Assembly: GCF_025699065.1 (NCBI RefSeq)
Contig: NZ_JAILWF010000003.1
Location: 62,001-126,000 of the forward strand
Source: Nitrosarchaeum sp.
GTDB lineage: Archaea > Thermoproteota > Nitrososphaeria > Nitrososphaerales > Nitrosopumilaceae
DNA length: 64,000 nt
Reading direction: 5' to 3'
A program made the translations under genes and the position numbers. The notes under the pieces were generated by a model. That model worked only from the letters and a program-made list of their open reading frames with translations. It ran no database searches and was not told where the DNA came from. Positions 54,032 to 62,857 of this stretch are shown here, one piece after another; the first letter of the stretch is position 1, and the number at the start of each line of letters is the position of its first letter.

Positions 54032-54949
54032 CTATCGATCATTTATTTTTCTAATATGTGCTAAGATTCCTGTATAATCTATATCTCCAAATCCTTGCGT
54101 TAATGCGTTTTGGTATACCTGTTCAGCTTTTTTAATCATTGGAAGATTGATCCCAAGTGATTTGCTGGTTTTTGTAATTGTGCTTATGTCTTTTTTCAAA
54201 TTAGCAAGAGTGAAAGTGGGATTAAACTCATTTTGTATCATTTTGTATGCTTTTTTCTCACTCATTCCTGTTTTAAAATACGTTGAATTTAAAATGTCTA
54301 GAAATACTTTTGGATTTGCCTTTGAACTTCTTACTAATGTAATCCCCTCTGAAAGTGCAAGAGCAAGCATTGTAATTTGTAGATTCATTGCAAGTTTTAC
54401 TAGATGGGCTGTTCCAGAATCTCCTAAATAAAATATCTTGTTTGCAATTTTCTCAAAAACTTTTTTGAACTTGTTAAATGTTCTTTTATCTCCTGACACC
54501 ATTAACACCAGTTCTCCAATAATTGCCACGTTGGGTCCACCCATAACTGGTGTGTCTAATTTTATTATTTTATGTTCTAGAAACTTCTTTGTAATTTCTT
54601 TTGATTCTATTGGACTTATTGTGCTCATATCTGCCACTACTAATCCATTATGATTTCCAAACCTGATTCCGTTTTTTCCAAATGCAATTCTTTTCACTGC
54701 ATTTGCGTCTTTTATGATTATTATCACTAAATCTGAATTTTCAGCTACTATCTTTGGTGATTCAGCAATTTTAGCGCCATGTTTTTTTAATTCATTAGTT
54801 TTTTCTTTAGTGCGATTGTAAACTGTCACATTGAAACCTGATTTAAGTAAATTTAATCCTACTGCATTTCCAAGAATTCCTGTACCTATAATTCCAATTT
54901 TTATATTTCCATTTTTTTTATTAGGTATTTTTTTAATGTCTTTCTTCAT
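54032..54949 (-). CDS. Beta-hydroxyacid dehydrogenase family (3-hydroxyisobutyrate dehydrogenase-like)
   Basis: 305 residues. NAD(P) motif GIIGTGILGNAVGLNLLKSG, substrate motif DTPVMGGPNVAIIGELVLMV, and catalytic Lys in AHLVKLAMN. C-terminal all-helical domain. Reaction is reversible oxidation of a small hydroxyacid or semialdehyde. Overlaps the upstream unknown gene by 17 nt (54933-54949), so they are one unit. Confidence 0.9.
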   Translation of the reverse strand: MKKDIKKIPNKKNGNIKIGIIGTGILGNAVGLNLLKSGFNVTVYNRTKEKTNELKKHGAKIAESPKIVAENSDLVIIIIKDANAVKRIAFGKNGIRFGNHNGLVVADMSTISPIESKEITKKFLEHKIIKLDTPVMGGPNVAIIGELVLMVSGDKRTFNKFKKVFEKIANKIFYLGDSGTAHLVKLAMNLQITMLALALSEGITLVRSSKANPKVFLDILNSTYFKTGMSEKKAYKMIQNEFNPTFTLANLKKDISTITKTSKSLGINLPMIKKAEQVYQNALTQGFGDIDYTGILAHIRKINDR

Positions 54950-55319
54950 TTTTTACCTCCCATTCTCCTTTTCCAAATCTTGATGCTTCAAATTCTATCT
55001 GTCCTATTGTTTTTTCATCCTTTCTAATTTTTGCATAATCAAATTTTTTCATTCGGAATATTCTTTCTTTTGGTTTATACCCTCCTTCAATCACTTTAAT
55101 CTTGAATCTTTTACTAGCTTTATTGATCATTTTTCTTGCAATCTGCACATCGCCAATCCATGAAAACATTTCAAAATCTCCAAAGTTTTTTGTGGATACT
55201 ATGTACCCATATAGCCTTGCCTCTAATTTAGAACCATTTGCTTTAGCTTGTTCATTTAACCATTTGACTACTTCTTCACCATGTCCTTTCTCTATTCCAA
55301 ATGTTTCTGAATCTCCCAT
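54933..55319 (-). CDS. Conserved-looking small protein, unknown (128 aa)
   Basis: MGDSETFGIEKGHGEEVVKW at the start, then EARLYGYIVSTKNFGDFEMF and KFDYAKIRKDEKTIGQIEFE. Alpha/beta with many Lys. I recognise no family. Its coding end overlaps the dehydrogenase start. Confidence 0.7.
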   Translation of the reverse strand: MGDSETFGIEKGHGEEVVKWLNEQAKANGSKLEARLYGYIVSTKNFGDFEMFSWIGDVQIARKMINKASKRFKIKVIEGGYKPKERIFRMKKFDYAKIRKDEKTIGQIEFEASRFGKGEWEVKNEERH

Positions 55320-55394
55320 CTGTGAAAAATGATTATCTCAAACTATTATAATCATTATCACCAATTTGTTAAACTAAAATATTGTTCTTTAGGT

Positions 55395-55769
55395 ATGTTT
55401 AGTATGCTTACTGTTGACTGTAGAGATGTTGAATCTATAAAATCTGAATTGGTGGTCTATGTCTCTGATCAAGTTGCGGCAATCCCTACTCTGAAAAATC
55501 ACGCCTTTATGCTATCTTCATTAGATGATGAAATTATCGATAAAGATATTGTAATAACATCAATCAAAGAGTTTTTGGGGTCAATTGGTGAAGGGAATAA
55601 CTTTGCTGTAATTTCTAATAATGATATTATCTCGATCAAGTCAATCTATGGGAAAACAATTGAACGTGATTCACTTCCTAATTCAGACATGTTTTCATGT
55701 ACTCATTGCGGTTTTCTTACTAGGTATGAAGTAGAATTACAAAATCATATGAAATTGCATTATCTATGA
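55395..55769 (+). CDS. Protein with C-terminal C2H2 zinc finger
   Basis: 124 residues from ATG 55395 (MFSMLTVDCRDVESIKSELV). The first 95 residues are alpha/beta without a named family; the end is FSCTHCGFLTRYEVELQNHMKLHYL, a standard C2H2 finger (CxxC, then HxxxxH). Eukaryote-like C2H2 fingers occur in small numbers in archaea. An upstream extension of the frame looks untranslated. Confidence 0.7.
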   Translation: MFSMLTVDCRDVESIKSELVVYVSDQVAAIPTLKNHAFMLSSLDDEIIDKDIVITSIKEFLGSIGEGNNFAVISNNDIISIKSIYGKTIERDSLPNSDMFSCTHCGFLTRYEVELQNHMKLHYL

Positions 55770-55908
55770 TCTATTATTTCAATGATGAGTCATTATTTTA
55801 AAAAAATCCTATTTTATTCGAAATATACTCTCAAAATAATCGTAAATGAGATTTTCATTTTGCGATTTTTAACAAGATCTTTATAAGATCTGATTATAAA
55901 ACGTATAT

Positions 55909-56109
55909 GTGGCAGATTTTTCTTCTAAAAATAATATTGCAAAAGTTTACTGTGTAAAATGCGATGTGATCTTTAATTCTAGAAAAACCTTTGAAAAACA
56001 TTTAGTGAGACACTCGTCACCTGTTCAATGTGAAATCTGCCCCATTGATATTGCAATTTCAAAATTTGTAAACATATTCAAGAAAAAATTCTCACATAAT
56101 CTAGAATAA
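55909..56109 (+). CDS. Small C2H2 zinc-finger protein (66 aa)
   Basis: GTG start: MADFSSKNNIAKVYCVKCDV then IFNSRKTFEKHLVRH, a C2H2 finger with the usual CxxC-x12-HxxxH spacing, followed by CEICPIDIAISKF with another CxxC. A mini DNA- or RNA-binding protein. It lies 140 nt after the previous C2H2 gene on the same strand. Confidence 0.75.
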   Translation: MADFSSKNNIAKVYCVKCDVIFNSRKTFEKHLVRHSSPVQCEICPIDIAISKFVNIFKKKFSHNLE

Positions 56110-56141
56110 GTTTTTTAAACAAATTTTTAATACATATTATT

Positions 56142-56804
56142 GTGGCTAGAACAGGAATTTTGTTTGGTATTGTAGTATCTATAATTGCTGTTGGTGTGAT
56201 TCTAATCTATTCTACGTCTTCAGTTGAAACTGCAAATACCGATGTACGACTACATGGTACTATCTCTACTACTACTGGCTCACCTATTATTGGATCCCCG
56301 TCTGCACCAATCACTATTGTTGAATTTGGTGACTATCAATGTCATCAATGTTATAATTGGTTTCATAATACGAAACCCTTTATTTTTCAAAATTATGTTG
56401 ATACTGGTAAAGTTAATCTGGTTTTTGTTGATCTTGCTTTTTTGGGTAGGGATTCTCCAAAAGCAGCTCAAGCATCATACTGTGCGGAGGACCAAGGAAA
56501 ATATTGGGAATATCATAACCAACTATACATTTCTCAAGAATCCAAAATAGATAATGGCTGGGCAAATTCTGAACGCTTAAAATCATTTGCATTTAGTTTA
56601 GGTCTTGATCCAAAATTGTTTGATAGTTGTCTTGATTCAGGAAAATATGCCAAAAGGGTTCAATCCAATATCGCCGAGGCAAAAAAGTTCGGTGTGAGTG
56701 GAACTCCAACATTTTTCATCATTGGTCCTAACGGACAACAAGAAAAGCTAGTTGGTGCACAACCTTATTCTGTTTTTACACAAGTGTTGGATTCAATGAT
56801 TTAG
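56142..56804 (+). CDS. DsbA-family membrane-anchored thiol-disulfide oxidoreductase
   Basis: 220 residues: N-terminal helix (ILFGIVVSIIAVGVILIY), thioredoxin fold with VEFGDYQCHQCYNW (Cys67 and Cys70, CxxC), a helical insert, and FGVSGTPTFFIIGPNGQ (cis-Pro loop). Acts on disulfides outside the membrane. GTG start. The next membrane protein gene follows after 1 nt, so the two are likely partners. Confidence 0.92.
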   Translation: MARTGILFGIVVSIIAVGVILIYSTSSVETANTDVRLHGTISTTTGSPIIGSPSAPITIVEFGDYQCHQCYNWFHNTKPFIFQNYVDTGKVNLVFVDLAFLGRDSPKAAQASYCAEDQGKYWEYHNQLYISQESKIDNGWANSERLKSFAFSLGLDPKLFDSCLDSGKYAKRVQSNIAEAKKFGVSGTPTFFIIGPNGQQEKLVGAQPYSVFTQVLDSMI

Positions 56805-56805
56805 C

Positions 56806-57282
56806 ATGACTCATGCACTAAAATTTGTTTTTTCAAACTATGCATATCTTGTTTTAGCATCTGTGCTTTTCATTACAATGCTTTTTGGATTGTTGTTTCT
56901 TTCAGAGTATATTTTTTTGGAGCCTTATCTCATTGGGCATATTGCACCTGGAATGGAATTGGGATTTACTTTGATTGTCATACTTACTACATTATCTGCA
57001 GTGGTAATTCCTATGAATATTTACAGAATCAATATTTTGAAAAAATCTAAAAGAAAAATCACTGGCAGTGTTTTTGGTTCATTTATTGGTTCTGCTGCCG
57101 GTGTCTGTAGCTGTGGTCCAATCGGATTTGCAGTCTTCTCAACATTTGGTTCTATAGGTGCAACTGGGTTTGCATTTATTACAAATTATGAACTTCCAAT
57201 AAGGATTGTTGCAATAGTATTGTTAGTAATTACTTATTTCACTACTGTAAAATCACTAAAAATTGAGTGTAAGATCATTTAA
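56806..57282 (+). CDS. Four-helix membrane protein with conserved CxC, partner of DsbA
   Basis: 158 residues with four helices. The loop GSAAGVCSCGPIGFAVFSTF carries a CSC motif next to helix 3; it could be the redox site that reoxidises or reduces the DsbA-like protein, in the manner of VKOR or DsbB, though it is not a known member of either family. Immediately after the DsbA gene. Confidence 0.72.
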   Translation: MTHALKFVFSNYAYLVLASVLFITMLFGLLFLSEYIFLEPYLIGHIAPGMELGFTLIVILTTLSAVVIPMNIYRINILKKSKRKITGSVFGSFIGSAAGVCSCGPIGFAVFSTFGSIGATGFAFITNYELPIRIVAIVLLVITYFTTVKSLKIECKII

Positions 57283-57356
57283 AATTCTAAAATTATATCT
57301 TAATATTTTTCATTATGAATTCATTCGTTAATATGGATGTGCAAAAAATCTAATAC

Positions 57357-57449
57357 ATGTTAAATGTCAAAGTTGGATTGAGTTTCTTTATTCCATTTGC
57401 AATACTGACAGTAATGATTGCTGTGGATACTTATCATTCTATTCAGTAG
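57357..57449 (+). CDS. Possible single-helix peptide (30 aa)
   Basis: MLNVKVGLSFFIPFAILTVM then IAVDTYHSIQ. One hydrophobic helix, plausible membrane peptide, in a gene-free region. Small size and lack of other evidence keep confidence low. Confidence 0.35.
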   Translation: MLNVKVGLSFFIPFAILTVMIAVDTYHSIQ

Positions 57450-57647
57450 TACTTGAAATATTTTTTTAAAATTTATTTATAGGAAAATCGGCTCTAATGA
57501 CTTTTAACTAAATAATGAAGTTATCATATCATAAATTGTACCAAATATTGAACTTAGTACATTTGTCATTTCTTATATTTGTAAAATTTTGATTTAAGCT
57601 TGAAGCTTAGAATAATTTACTAAATTTTGTCCTGTTCATCTACTGTG

Positions 57648-57752
57648 TCATGTACTATCTAATATTGCATTTACCTCTTTTTTGTGCTCAATACAATATG
57701 GCGGACTTTTTTTGCATTCTGGGCAGTTTAGATATTTTCTAAAATCAATCAT
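57648..57752 (-). CDS. Possible Cys peptide (34 aa)
   Basis: MIDFRKYLNCPECKKSPPYC then IEHKKEVNAILDST. A CPEC pair, another Cys and a His in 34 residues look like a mini zinc site. The region is otherwise gene-free. Confidence 0.42.
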   Translation of the reverse strand: MIDFRKYLNCPECKKSPPYCIEHKKEVNAILDST

Positions 57753-57927
57753 GAACTTGCTTTGATTCTGACTTAAAAGATCTTACGTATGAATTATCAG
57801 TGTTTGCAAATACTCGATCAATCTTTCAAATTGGTTTATTATGATTATTTCTTTGTTTAAAAGATACACCAGAAGGACAAATTTTTAAAACCTTGAACTC
57901 TATTTTGTAGAAAAATCTAGGAACTTT

Positions 57928-58005
57928 GTGTCTATAATATATGTCCCAATTAGACCTGGTAGAAGAAATTCTGAATATGATGAATTAGATGACACTGATG
58001 AGTAA
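57928..58005 (+). CDS. Possible short peptide (25 aa), tentative
   Basis: GTG start: VSIIYVPIRPGRRNSEYDEL then DDTDE. The frame has a protein-like sequence with a basic centre and an acidic end, but nothing else supports it. It stops 1 nt before the convergent gene at 58007. Confidence 0.25.
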   Translation: MSIIYVPIRPGRRNSEYDELDDTDE

Positions 58006-58006
58006 T

Positions 58007-58930
58007 CTATTTTATCTGTAAAAATGAATTCTCAGGCACATTTAGGTTCAAAAAAGTATTTGGTTGAATAATTTTCGCTAATATTTCTAGTCCTATTATT
58101 GTTCTAATGCTTGGTTTACTGAAATATGAGTTTGCATCTACTGCAAACACTTTTCCGTTTCTAATTGCTTTTAAAGAATTCCATGATTTATTATTCTTCA
58201 ATGTTTTGTTATATTCTGATATTGTACGATATGTGTCAAAACCACATGGCATCATGATGATAATATCTGGATCTGATTTTGTGATCTCATCAATGCCTAT
58301 CTTCCTTGACCGTTCTCCGTCTTTGCTTATCATATTTTCTCCACCAGCATTATTGATCATTCCTGGTATCCAATGACCCGATGTAAAAAATGGGTCAATC
58401 CATTCTAGTGCAAGAACTTTTTGTTTTATTGTTGGTATGTTTTTTTTAATATGTTCTATTCTACTTGTGAGTGATTCTGTGATTTTCATTGCAATATTTT
58501 CTTTTTTTATTACTCTGCCAATTTCATTTACTGATTTAACAATTTCATCTAAATTATGTGGATCCATAGAATGAATCATTGGTTTGTTTTGTAAAATTTG
58601 AATTGCCTTGTTGACTTGATTATTATGTGCAGCACATGCCTCACATGTTTCTTGAGTTATTATTAGATCTGGATTTGCTTCTATCATGTTTTTTTCATTT
58701 AATACAAAAATCTCTTTTCCTTCACTCAGTAACTGACATGTTTTTGTATCTATTTCATTACTTGATAGTTCTTCTGAATTTATTATCGAACTAATTACTT
58801 GCAATTTTGTTTTTGCGTTTTCTGGATATTTGCATTCATGTGTGACCCCAAATAGAATATCATCTGCCTCAAGCTCATATAGTAACTCCGTGGCGCTAGG
58901 CAAAAAAGAGACTATTCTCTTTACTGACAT
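58007..58930 (-). CDS. Periplasmic-binding-type protein, cobalamin-binding (BtuF-like), without signal
   Basis: 307 residues: RIVSFLPSATELLYELEADD, then THECKYPENA, NPDLIITQETCEACAAHNNQ, and GGENMISKDGERSRKIGIDE, as in BtuF-like cobalamin-binding proteins. It starts directly with the domain (MSVKRIVSFLPS) and has neither signal peptide nor membrane helix, so it may act in the cytoplasm or be misassigned. No transporter genes nearby. Family assignment is good; function less so. Confidence 0.82.
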   Translation of the reverse strand: MSVKRIVSFLPSATELLYELEADDILFGVTHECKYPENAKTKLQVISSIINSEELSSNEIDTKTCQLLSEGKEIFVLNEKNMIEANPDLIITQETCEACAAHNNQVNKAIQILQNKPMIHSMDPHNLDEIVKSVNEIGRVIKKENIAMKITESLTSRIEHIKKNIPTIKQKVLALEWIDPFFTSGHWIPGMINNAGGENMISKDGERSRKIGIDEITKSDPDIIIMMPCGFDTYRTISEYNKTLKNNKSWNSLKAIRNGKVFAVDANSYFSKPSIRTIIGLEILAKIIQPNTFLNLNVPENSFLQIK

Positions 58931-58991
58931 ACTTTATGTCATAATTTGTTCTTTAAACATTATACGTTAAGCCCTAGTCAAATATGATGAT

Positions 58992-59021
58992 TAGGCAACT
59001 TAATAGGCATATTTTAGGCAT
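58992..59021. promoter_or_regulatory. Three TAGGCA repeats overlapping the nre promoter
   Basis: TAGGCA at 58992, 59004 and 59015, spaced 12 and 11 nt, one helix turn apart; the last two read TAGGCAT. The nre TTG start is at 59030, so the array covers the core promoter. The reverse complement, ATGCCTA, recurs in the 39.7-kb intergenic region. Could be a repressor site; inference from repetition only. Confidence 0.42.
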
Positions 59022-59029
59022 AGTTTTCA

Positions 59030-60187
59030 TTGTCTTCTAACTCTCAGGATATTCGAAGAGCAATTTTAGCAAAATGGCATGAGAATTTATCAAAATATGG
59101 AAATTTATTTTCTTCAGATTCTATTAGTGGAACCAGCCCTCCATCTGTGTTTGTAGGATCATATAATTATCCAAAGGTTTTCGTTGGACCCATGGTTCCA
59201 CCAATACATGGTAACACAAGCATCCTTGACAGTCCTGAAAAATGGAAAGGTAAATCACTTGAAGAGATTGTTAATTTTAGATTAAATTTAATTCGTGGAA
59301 TACAAAAAATTTCAATAGATCAAACAGAAGGTCGTTATATAGAAAACTTGCAAGAAATTACAATGTCTTCTAAACCTACTGATTCTGATTTACAATTTAC
59401 TAAAGCTACATCTGTAAGTGTCTCACTTGATGGTGAGAGCGCTCCATTTGGGCCTGTAGGTGAAATCAAATCTGCAAAATTTTATGACACAAGTGCAACA
59501 AAGCCTATAGAAAAAATCTATTATGATAAAGATCTTAATGCGCAAGATGCTGTCCTAAATTTATATAATTCTGGCATTGACATTTCTAAAATCCAAAAAT
59601 GTTTTAGTATTGGCATGCTAGGACAAAAAAGAAAACTTGTCCCTACTAAATGGAGCATCACTGCAACCGATGATATCATATCTAAATCTCTTGTCAAAGA
59701 AATTTTGGATTATCCGTTAATTGATTCGTATAGAATTTTTACTTATGGCCATCTTGGAAATTTGTTTTCTGTAATTTTATTTCCCCATAGGTGGATCTAT
59801 GAAATGATTGAGGCATGGTATTCAAATGGTATTTTGGGATTTGGTTATGATTTTGAGGATGCACGAGGAGTCGATCACCCTCCTGCAATAGATGGCGCAT
59901 ATTTTGCAGCTAAATTAGGCGTATTAGAATATCTTATGAAAAATAAAATTCAGGCCGGGGTTATAATACTGCGTGAAATTAGACCTGAATATGCCATTCC
60001 AGTAGGTGTATGGCAGGTAAGAGAAGGAGTTCGTTCTGCAATGAGTCATTCTCCTATATTTGGTGATTCTTTTGATGACGCACTTGCATTGGCTTCAAAT
60101 AAAACTAGTATTAGTAAACTTGAATGGATCTCAAAAGGAAATATTATGAAATTAATTCGTCAAAAAACAATTGCGGATTTTTTCTAA
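59030..60187 (+). CDS. nre: Nre-family DNA repair protein with PCNA-binding tail
   Basis: 385 residues of the archaeal Nre family (two linked domains; PPSVFVGSYNYPKVFVGPMV, SVSLDGESAPFGPVGEIKS, YFAAKLGVLEYLMKN). The last residues QKTIADFF fit a PCNA-interacting (PIP) box. Family members help the repair of DNA damage together with PCNA. TTG at 59030. A TAGGCA repeat array lies in the promoter. Confidence 0.92.
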   Translation: MSSNSQDIRRAILAKWHENLSKYGNLFSSDSISGTSPPSVFVGSYNYPKVFVGPMVPPIHGNTSILDSPEKWKGKSLEEIVNFRLNLIRGIQKISIDQTEGRYIENLQEITMSSKPTDSDLQFTKATSVSVSLDGESAPFGPVGEIKSAKFYDTSATKPIEKIYYDKDLNAQDAVLNLYNSGIDISKIQKCFSIGMLGQKRKLVPTKWSITATDDIISKSLVKEILDYPLIDSYRIFTYGHLGNLFSVILFPHRWIYEMIEAWYSNGILGFGYDFEDARGVDHPPAIDGAYFAAKLGVLEYLMKNKIQAGVIILREIRPEYAIPVGVWQVREGVRSAMSHSPIFGDSFDDALALASNKTSISKLEWISKGNIMKLIRQKTIADFF

Positions 60188-60282
60188 TTACTTTCTACTA
60201 AAAACCACGCCTAAATTTTCTAATTTTGGTCTTTTTGGAACATTACATCCTATTTCTAAAGTATGTTTTTATCCAAAAAATT

Positions 60283-60432
60283 ATGATGGATACTCTAAGA
60301 TGTGTTAAATGTAGTAAACCCATACCAAAAACTGCTAATTATGCAATAACTGTGTTTTTAGTCAAGGGTAAGTTATCTGATCCATTTTATGAGCACCTTT
60401 GTTGTCCTGAGAAATTATTTATTCCATGTTAA
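60283..60432 (+). CDS. Small Cys peptide (49 aa)
   Basis: MMDTLRCVKCSKPIPKTANY, then AITVFLVKGKLSDPFYEHLC and CPEKLFIPC. A CVKC pair and a later CC plus His suggest a zinc site. An in-frame extension to 60226 looks untranslated. Function unknown. Confidence 0.6.
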   Translation: MMDTLRCVKCSKPIPKTANYAITVFLVKGKLSDPFYEHLCCPEKLFIPC

Positions 60433-60476
60433 TATAATCTTGATCTATTTATTGACCATTTTTTAATTCAATTTTA

Positions 60477-61421
60477 GTGCAAAATAAGAACTTGTTAATT
60501 GGAATTGCTATTATTGCTAGTCCAATTGTTTTTGCCATTATTGCATTTCCTGATAGCTTTAGTCTCAGTTGGAATCAAGGTCGAGGTGGATTTATTTTTG
60601 CACTAGTATTTGTTGTTGCAGAATTAATTGGTCTAAAAATTATTATTTCTAAAAAAAGATTACTATCTGTAATCCCAATAGCTGGTGTTGTAATAGCATA
60701 TCTTGTAGGATTAGAATATGGACTAAGAGATTTTATTTTATCTGGTGAAGAATTATTTAATGTCCAATTAATTTATTCTTGGACATGGATGTGGGATTTT
60801 ATCATCATGAGCATTTTTGTTGTAGTTGCACTGAGTATATTTTTTGGTAAACGTTGGATTCGAATCGCTCCTGCAGGTCCAATATTTCTTGCTGGCAGTG
60901 CAATAATCCTTTCATTGGATGCATTTTTTCCATATGACTCACTTGGTCCGCTACAATACGTTGTACCTTATTTGGTTCAAACCAATGTTTGGCTGATAAA
61001 TGTCCTTGATTTAGGAACTGCTACTGCTCGAGATAACATCATGTTCTTAAAAGGTGATTTTGGACCGATGGTACTTCAAGTGTTTTGGCCATCCGCTGGC
61101 GTACATAGTGTAATTATCTATTCGTTGGTAATGGGAGCATTTTTGCTAAAAATGAATATTCATAGAAATAGGAAATTGATTTACTTTGGAATAGGAATTG
61201 CAGGTACTATAGGTGTAAACATGATTAGGATTTTTTCTCTATCATGGTATGCGCTCAAAGTTACTACTGATGCTAAACAATGGGAGGAATTCCATTCAGT
61301 TGCAGGTGAGATCATGTTTTTGCCTTGGCTGTTTGTATTTTTATTGATAGTAATTATTATAGAAACAAGAAGACTAAAAAAATCAGAATCTGAAGGAAAA
61401 ATTAATCCTAAAAATAATTAG
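60477..61421 (+). CDS. Archaeosortase-like protein (thaumarchaeosortase), serine variant
   Basis: 314 residues, about eight membrane helices. In place of the catalytic Cys the motif is VFWPSAGVHS (Ser206); the other two catalytic positions are Arg251 (NMIRIFS) and His273 (EEFHSVAGE). The whole protein contains no cysteine at all. Archaeosortases cleave C-terminal sorting tails such as PEFG-CTERM and join the protein to a membrane lipid. The cargo protein at 12890-14620 ends in a PEFPLG-type tail, a possible substrate. GTG start at 60477. Confidence 0.85.
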   Translation: MQNKNLLIGIAIIASPIVFAIIAFPDSFSLSWNQGRGGFIFALVFVVAELIGLKIIISKKRLLSVIPIAGVVIAYLVGLEYGLRDFILSGEELFNVQLIYSWTWMWDFIIMSIFVVVALSIFFGKRWIRIAPAGPIFLAGSAIILSLDAFFPYDSLGPLQYVVPYLVQTNVWLINVLDLGTATARDNIMFLKGDFGPMVLQVFWPSAGVHSVIIYSLVMGAFLLKMNIHRNRKLIYFGIGIAGTIGVNMIRIFSLSWYALKVTTDAKQWEEFHSVAGEIMFLPWLFVFLLIVIIIETRRLKKSESEGKINPKNN

Positions 61422-62502
61422 TAATGCTACTTTGACCTCGTATTTCTGCAAGTTCTGAAACTTTTACCCCTAATCGTCTGATTGTACTTTTTTGCTCCTC
61501 TAAAGATTCTTTTAGTAGCAACAATGCATTTTTCTGTAATTCTTCCAAACTAGAAGTGTGATTTTTTAACATTCTAGATTTTGTCTTATTTGTTAAATCT
61601 GATTGAATAAATTGTATTCCTACTGATTTGAATGTTTTATTATTTTTTTTAATTATTCCGTGTAACTCTTTGCATAACTCAATAATATTTGCTGCAAGAA
61701 ATTCATAATCAATTGAATCTTTTTTTAGTGTAGAAAGTTTACTGTATTGTATGCTCGCCTCTCTTTCTTTTACTGGGTCAATGTCAATTCCTCTAACTGC
61801 ATTGAATATGTAGGTTCCATGTTTTCTCCCAAATTCTTTATTCAAAGTAAACACATCTAATTTTTTAACATCCTTGATTGTTTCAAAATTCATTTCAGTA
61901 AATCTCGCCTCTGTTTTTTTCCCAATTCCTGGAATCACTCTGATCTTTAACTGTTCTAAAAATTCTTCAATTTTTTCTGGTGATACAATTGTTAATCCGT
62001 CGGGTTTTCTAAAATCTGATGCAATTTTGGAAATTAATTTGTTTGAGGAAACTCCTATTGAACAACTAAGTTTTAATTTTTCTCTAACTGCGTTTTTGAT
62101 CTGTTGTGCTAAATGACTAGCTGTGTCAAAATTTCCATCTACTCTATCTGTGACATCTAAATATGCTTCGTCTTTTCCTACATATTCAAAAATGTCTGCA
62201 CTTTTCTTAATAATGTCCATAGCCTTTTGAGACATCTCTTCATAATAATCAAAATCGACTGGAAGAAACATTGCATCTTTTCTTTCTTCTAATCTTTTTT
62301 TTGCAAAAATAATTGGTATTCCTGATCTTACCCCAAATTTTCTAGCTATGTAATTTGCAGTTGCAATTGCTCCACTATCCCCTCCTCTATCTGAAAAAAC
62401 ACAAACACATACTGGTTTTGATTTTAAATCTGGCGTTCTTACCTCCTCACACTGTGCAAAGAAATAATCAAAATCTATATGGAAAATTATTCTAGACTCC
62501 AA
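61408..62502 (-). CDS. dinB: DNA polymerase IV (Y-family, Dpo4/DinB)
   Basis: 364 residues. IIFHIDFDYFFAQCEEVR holds the first Asp, YVGKDEAYLDVTD the second metal-binding pair. Later GVSSNKLISKIASDF and IPGIGKKTEARF (helix-hairpin-helix). The end, QSSITNYF, is a PIP box for PCNA. Copies damaged DNA. Overlaps the archaeosortase end by 14 nt (convergent). Confidence 0.96.
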   Translation of the reverse strand: MESRIIFHIDFDYFFAQCEEVRTPDLKSKPVCVCVFSDRGGDSGAIATANYIARKFGVRSGIPIIFAKKRLEERKDAMFLPVDFDYYEEMSQKAMDIIKKSADIFEYVGKDEAYLDVTDRVDGNFDTASHLAQQIKNAVREKLKLSCSIGVSSNKLISKIASDFRKPDGLTIVSPEKIEEFLEQLKIRVIPGIGKKTEARFTEMNFETIKDVKKLDVFTLNKEFGRKHGTYIFNAVRGIDIDPVKEREASIQYSKLSTLKKDSIDYEFLAANIIELCKELHGIIKKNNKTFKSVGIQFIQSDLTNKTKSRMLKNHTSSLEELQKNALLLLKESLEEQKSTIRRLGVKVSELAEIRGQSSITNYF

Positions 62503-62568
62503 TATGTTCCTCCTATGATTATCTTTCTATTGTGTATCATCTAAATATTGAACATTTTTAACAATATT

Positions 62569-62820
62569 ATGACTTATCCTATTTCATCTGATGAAAATGG
62601 TATTAACATAAAGCCAGAATTGATGGAAAAAGAAAAACTATATCATTTTGTGTTCAAAGATAAAGTTCTATTGCTGTTCAAAGATTCCCAAGATTTCCTA
62701 AATTGTTATGAGATTGAAGAAGAAGAATTAGTAAATCAAGTAAAGAATAGCGAAACTGATGAGGAAGTTGAAAAAATCTTTGAAAAATACATCCAACGTG
62801 ATGACCCAAAAATTAAATAA
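62569..62820 (+). CDS. Small acidic protein, unknown (83 aa)
   Basis: Starts MTYPISSDENGINIKPELME; continues KEKLYHFVFKDKVLLLFKDS and ETDEEVEKIFEKYIQRDD. Mixed alpha/beta, highly acidic. Met8 of the longer open frame is used as start because the upstream residues look untranslated. Followed by the Alba gene on the same strand. Confidence 0.65.
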   Translation: MTYPISSDENGINIKPELMEKEKLYHFVFKDKVLLLFKDSQDFLNCYEIEEEELVNQVKNSETDEEVEKIFEKYIQRDDPKIK

Positions 62821-62857
62821 AAGACAATGAAGATTTTGTTATTAAAGGAACAATAAA

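Larger units (their letters stand above)
57283..58006. other. About 0.7-kb region without a large gene
   Basis: Between the DsbA partner and the cobalamin-binding protein gene. It contains three tiny open frames (57357-57449, 57648-57752, 57928-58005; separate entries) and otherwise AT-rich sequence. The opposite strand shows no long frame. No repeat or RNA structure stood out. Confidence 0.6.
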
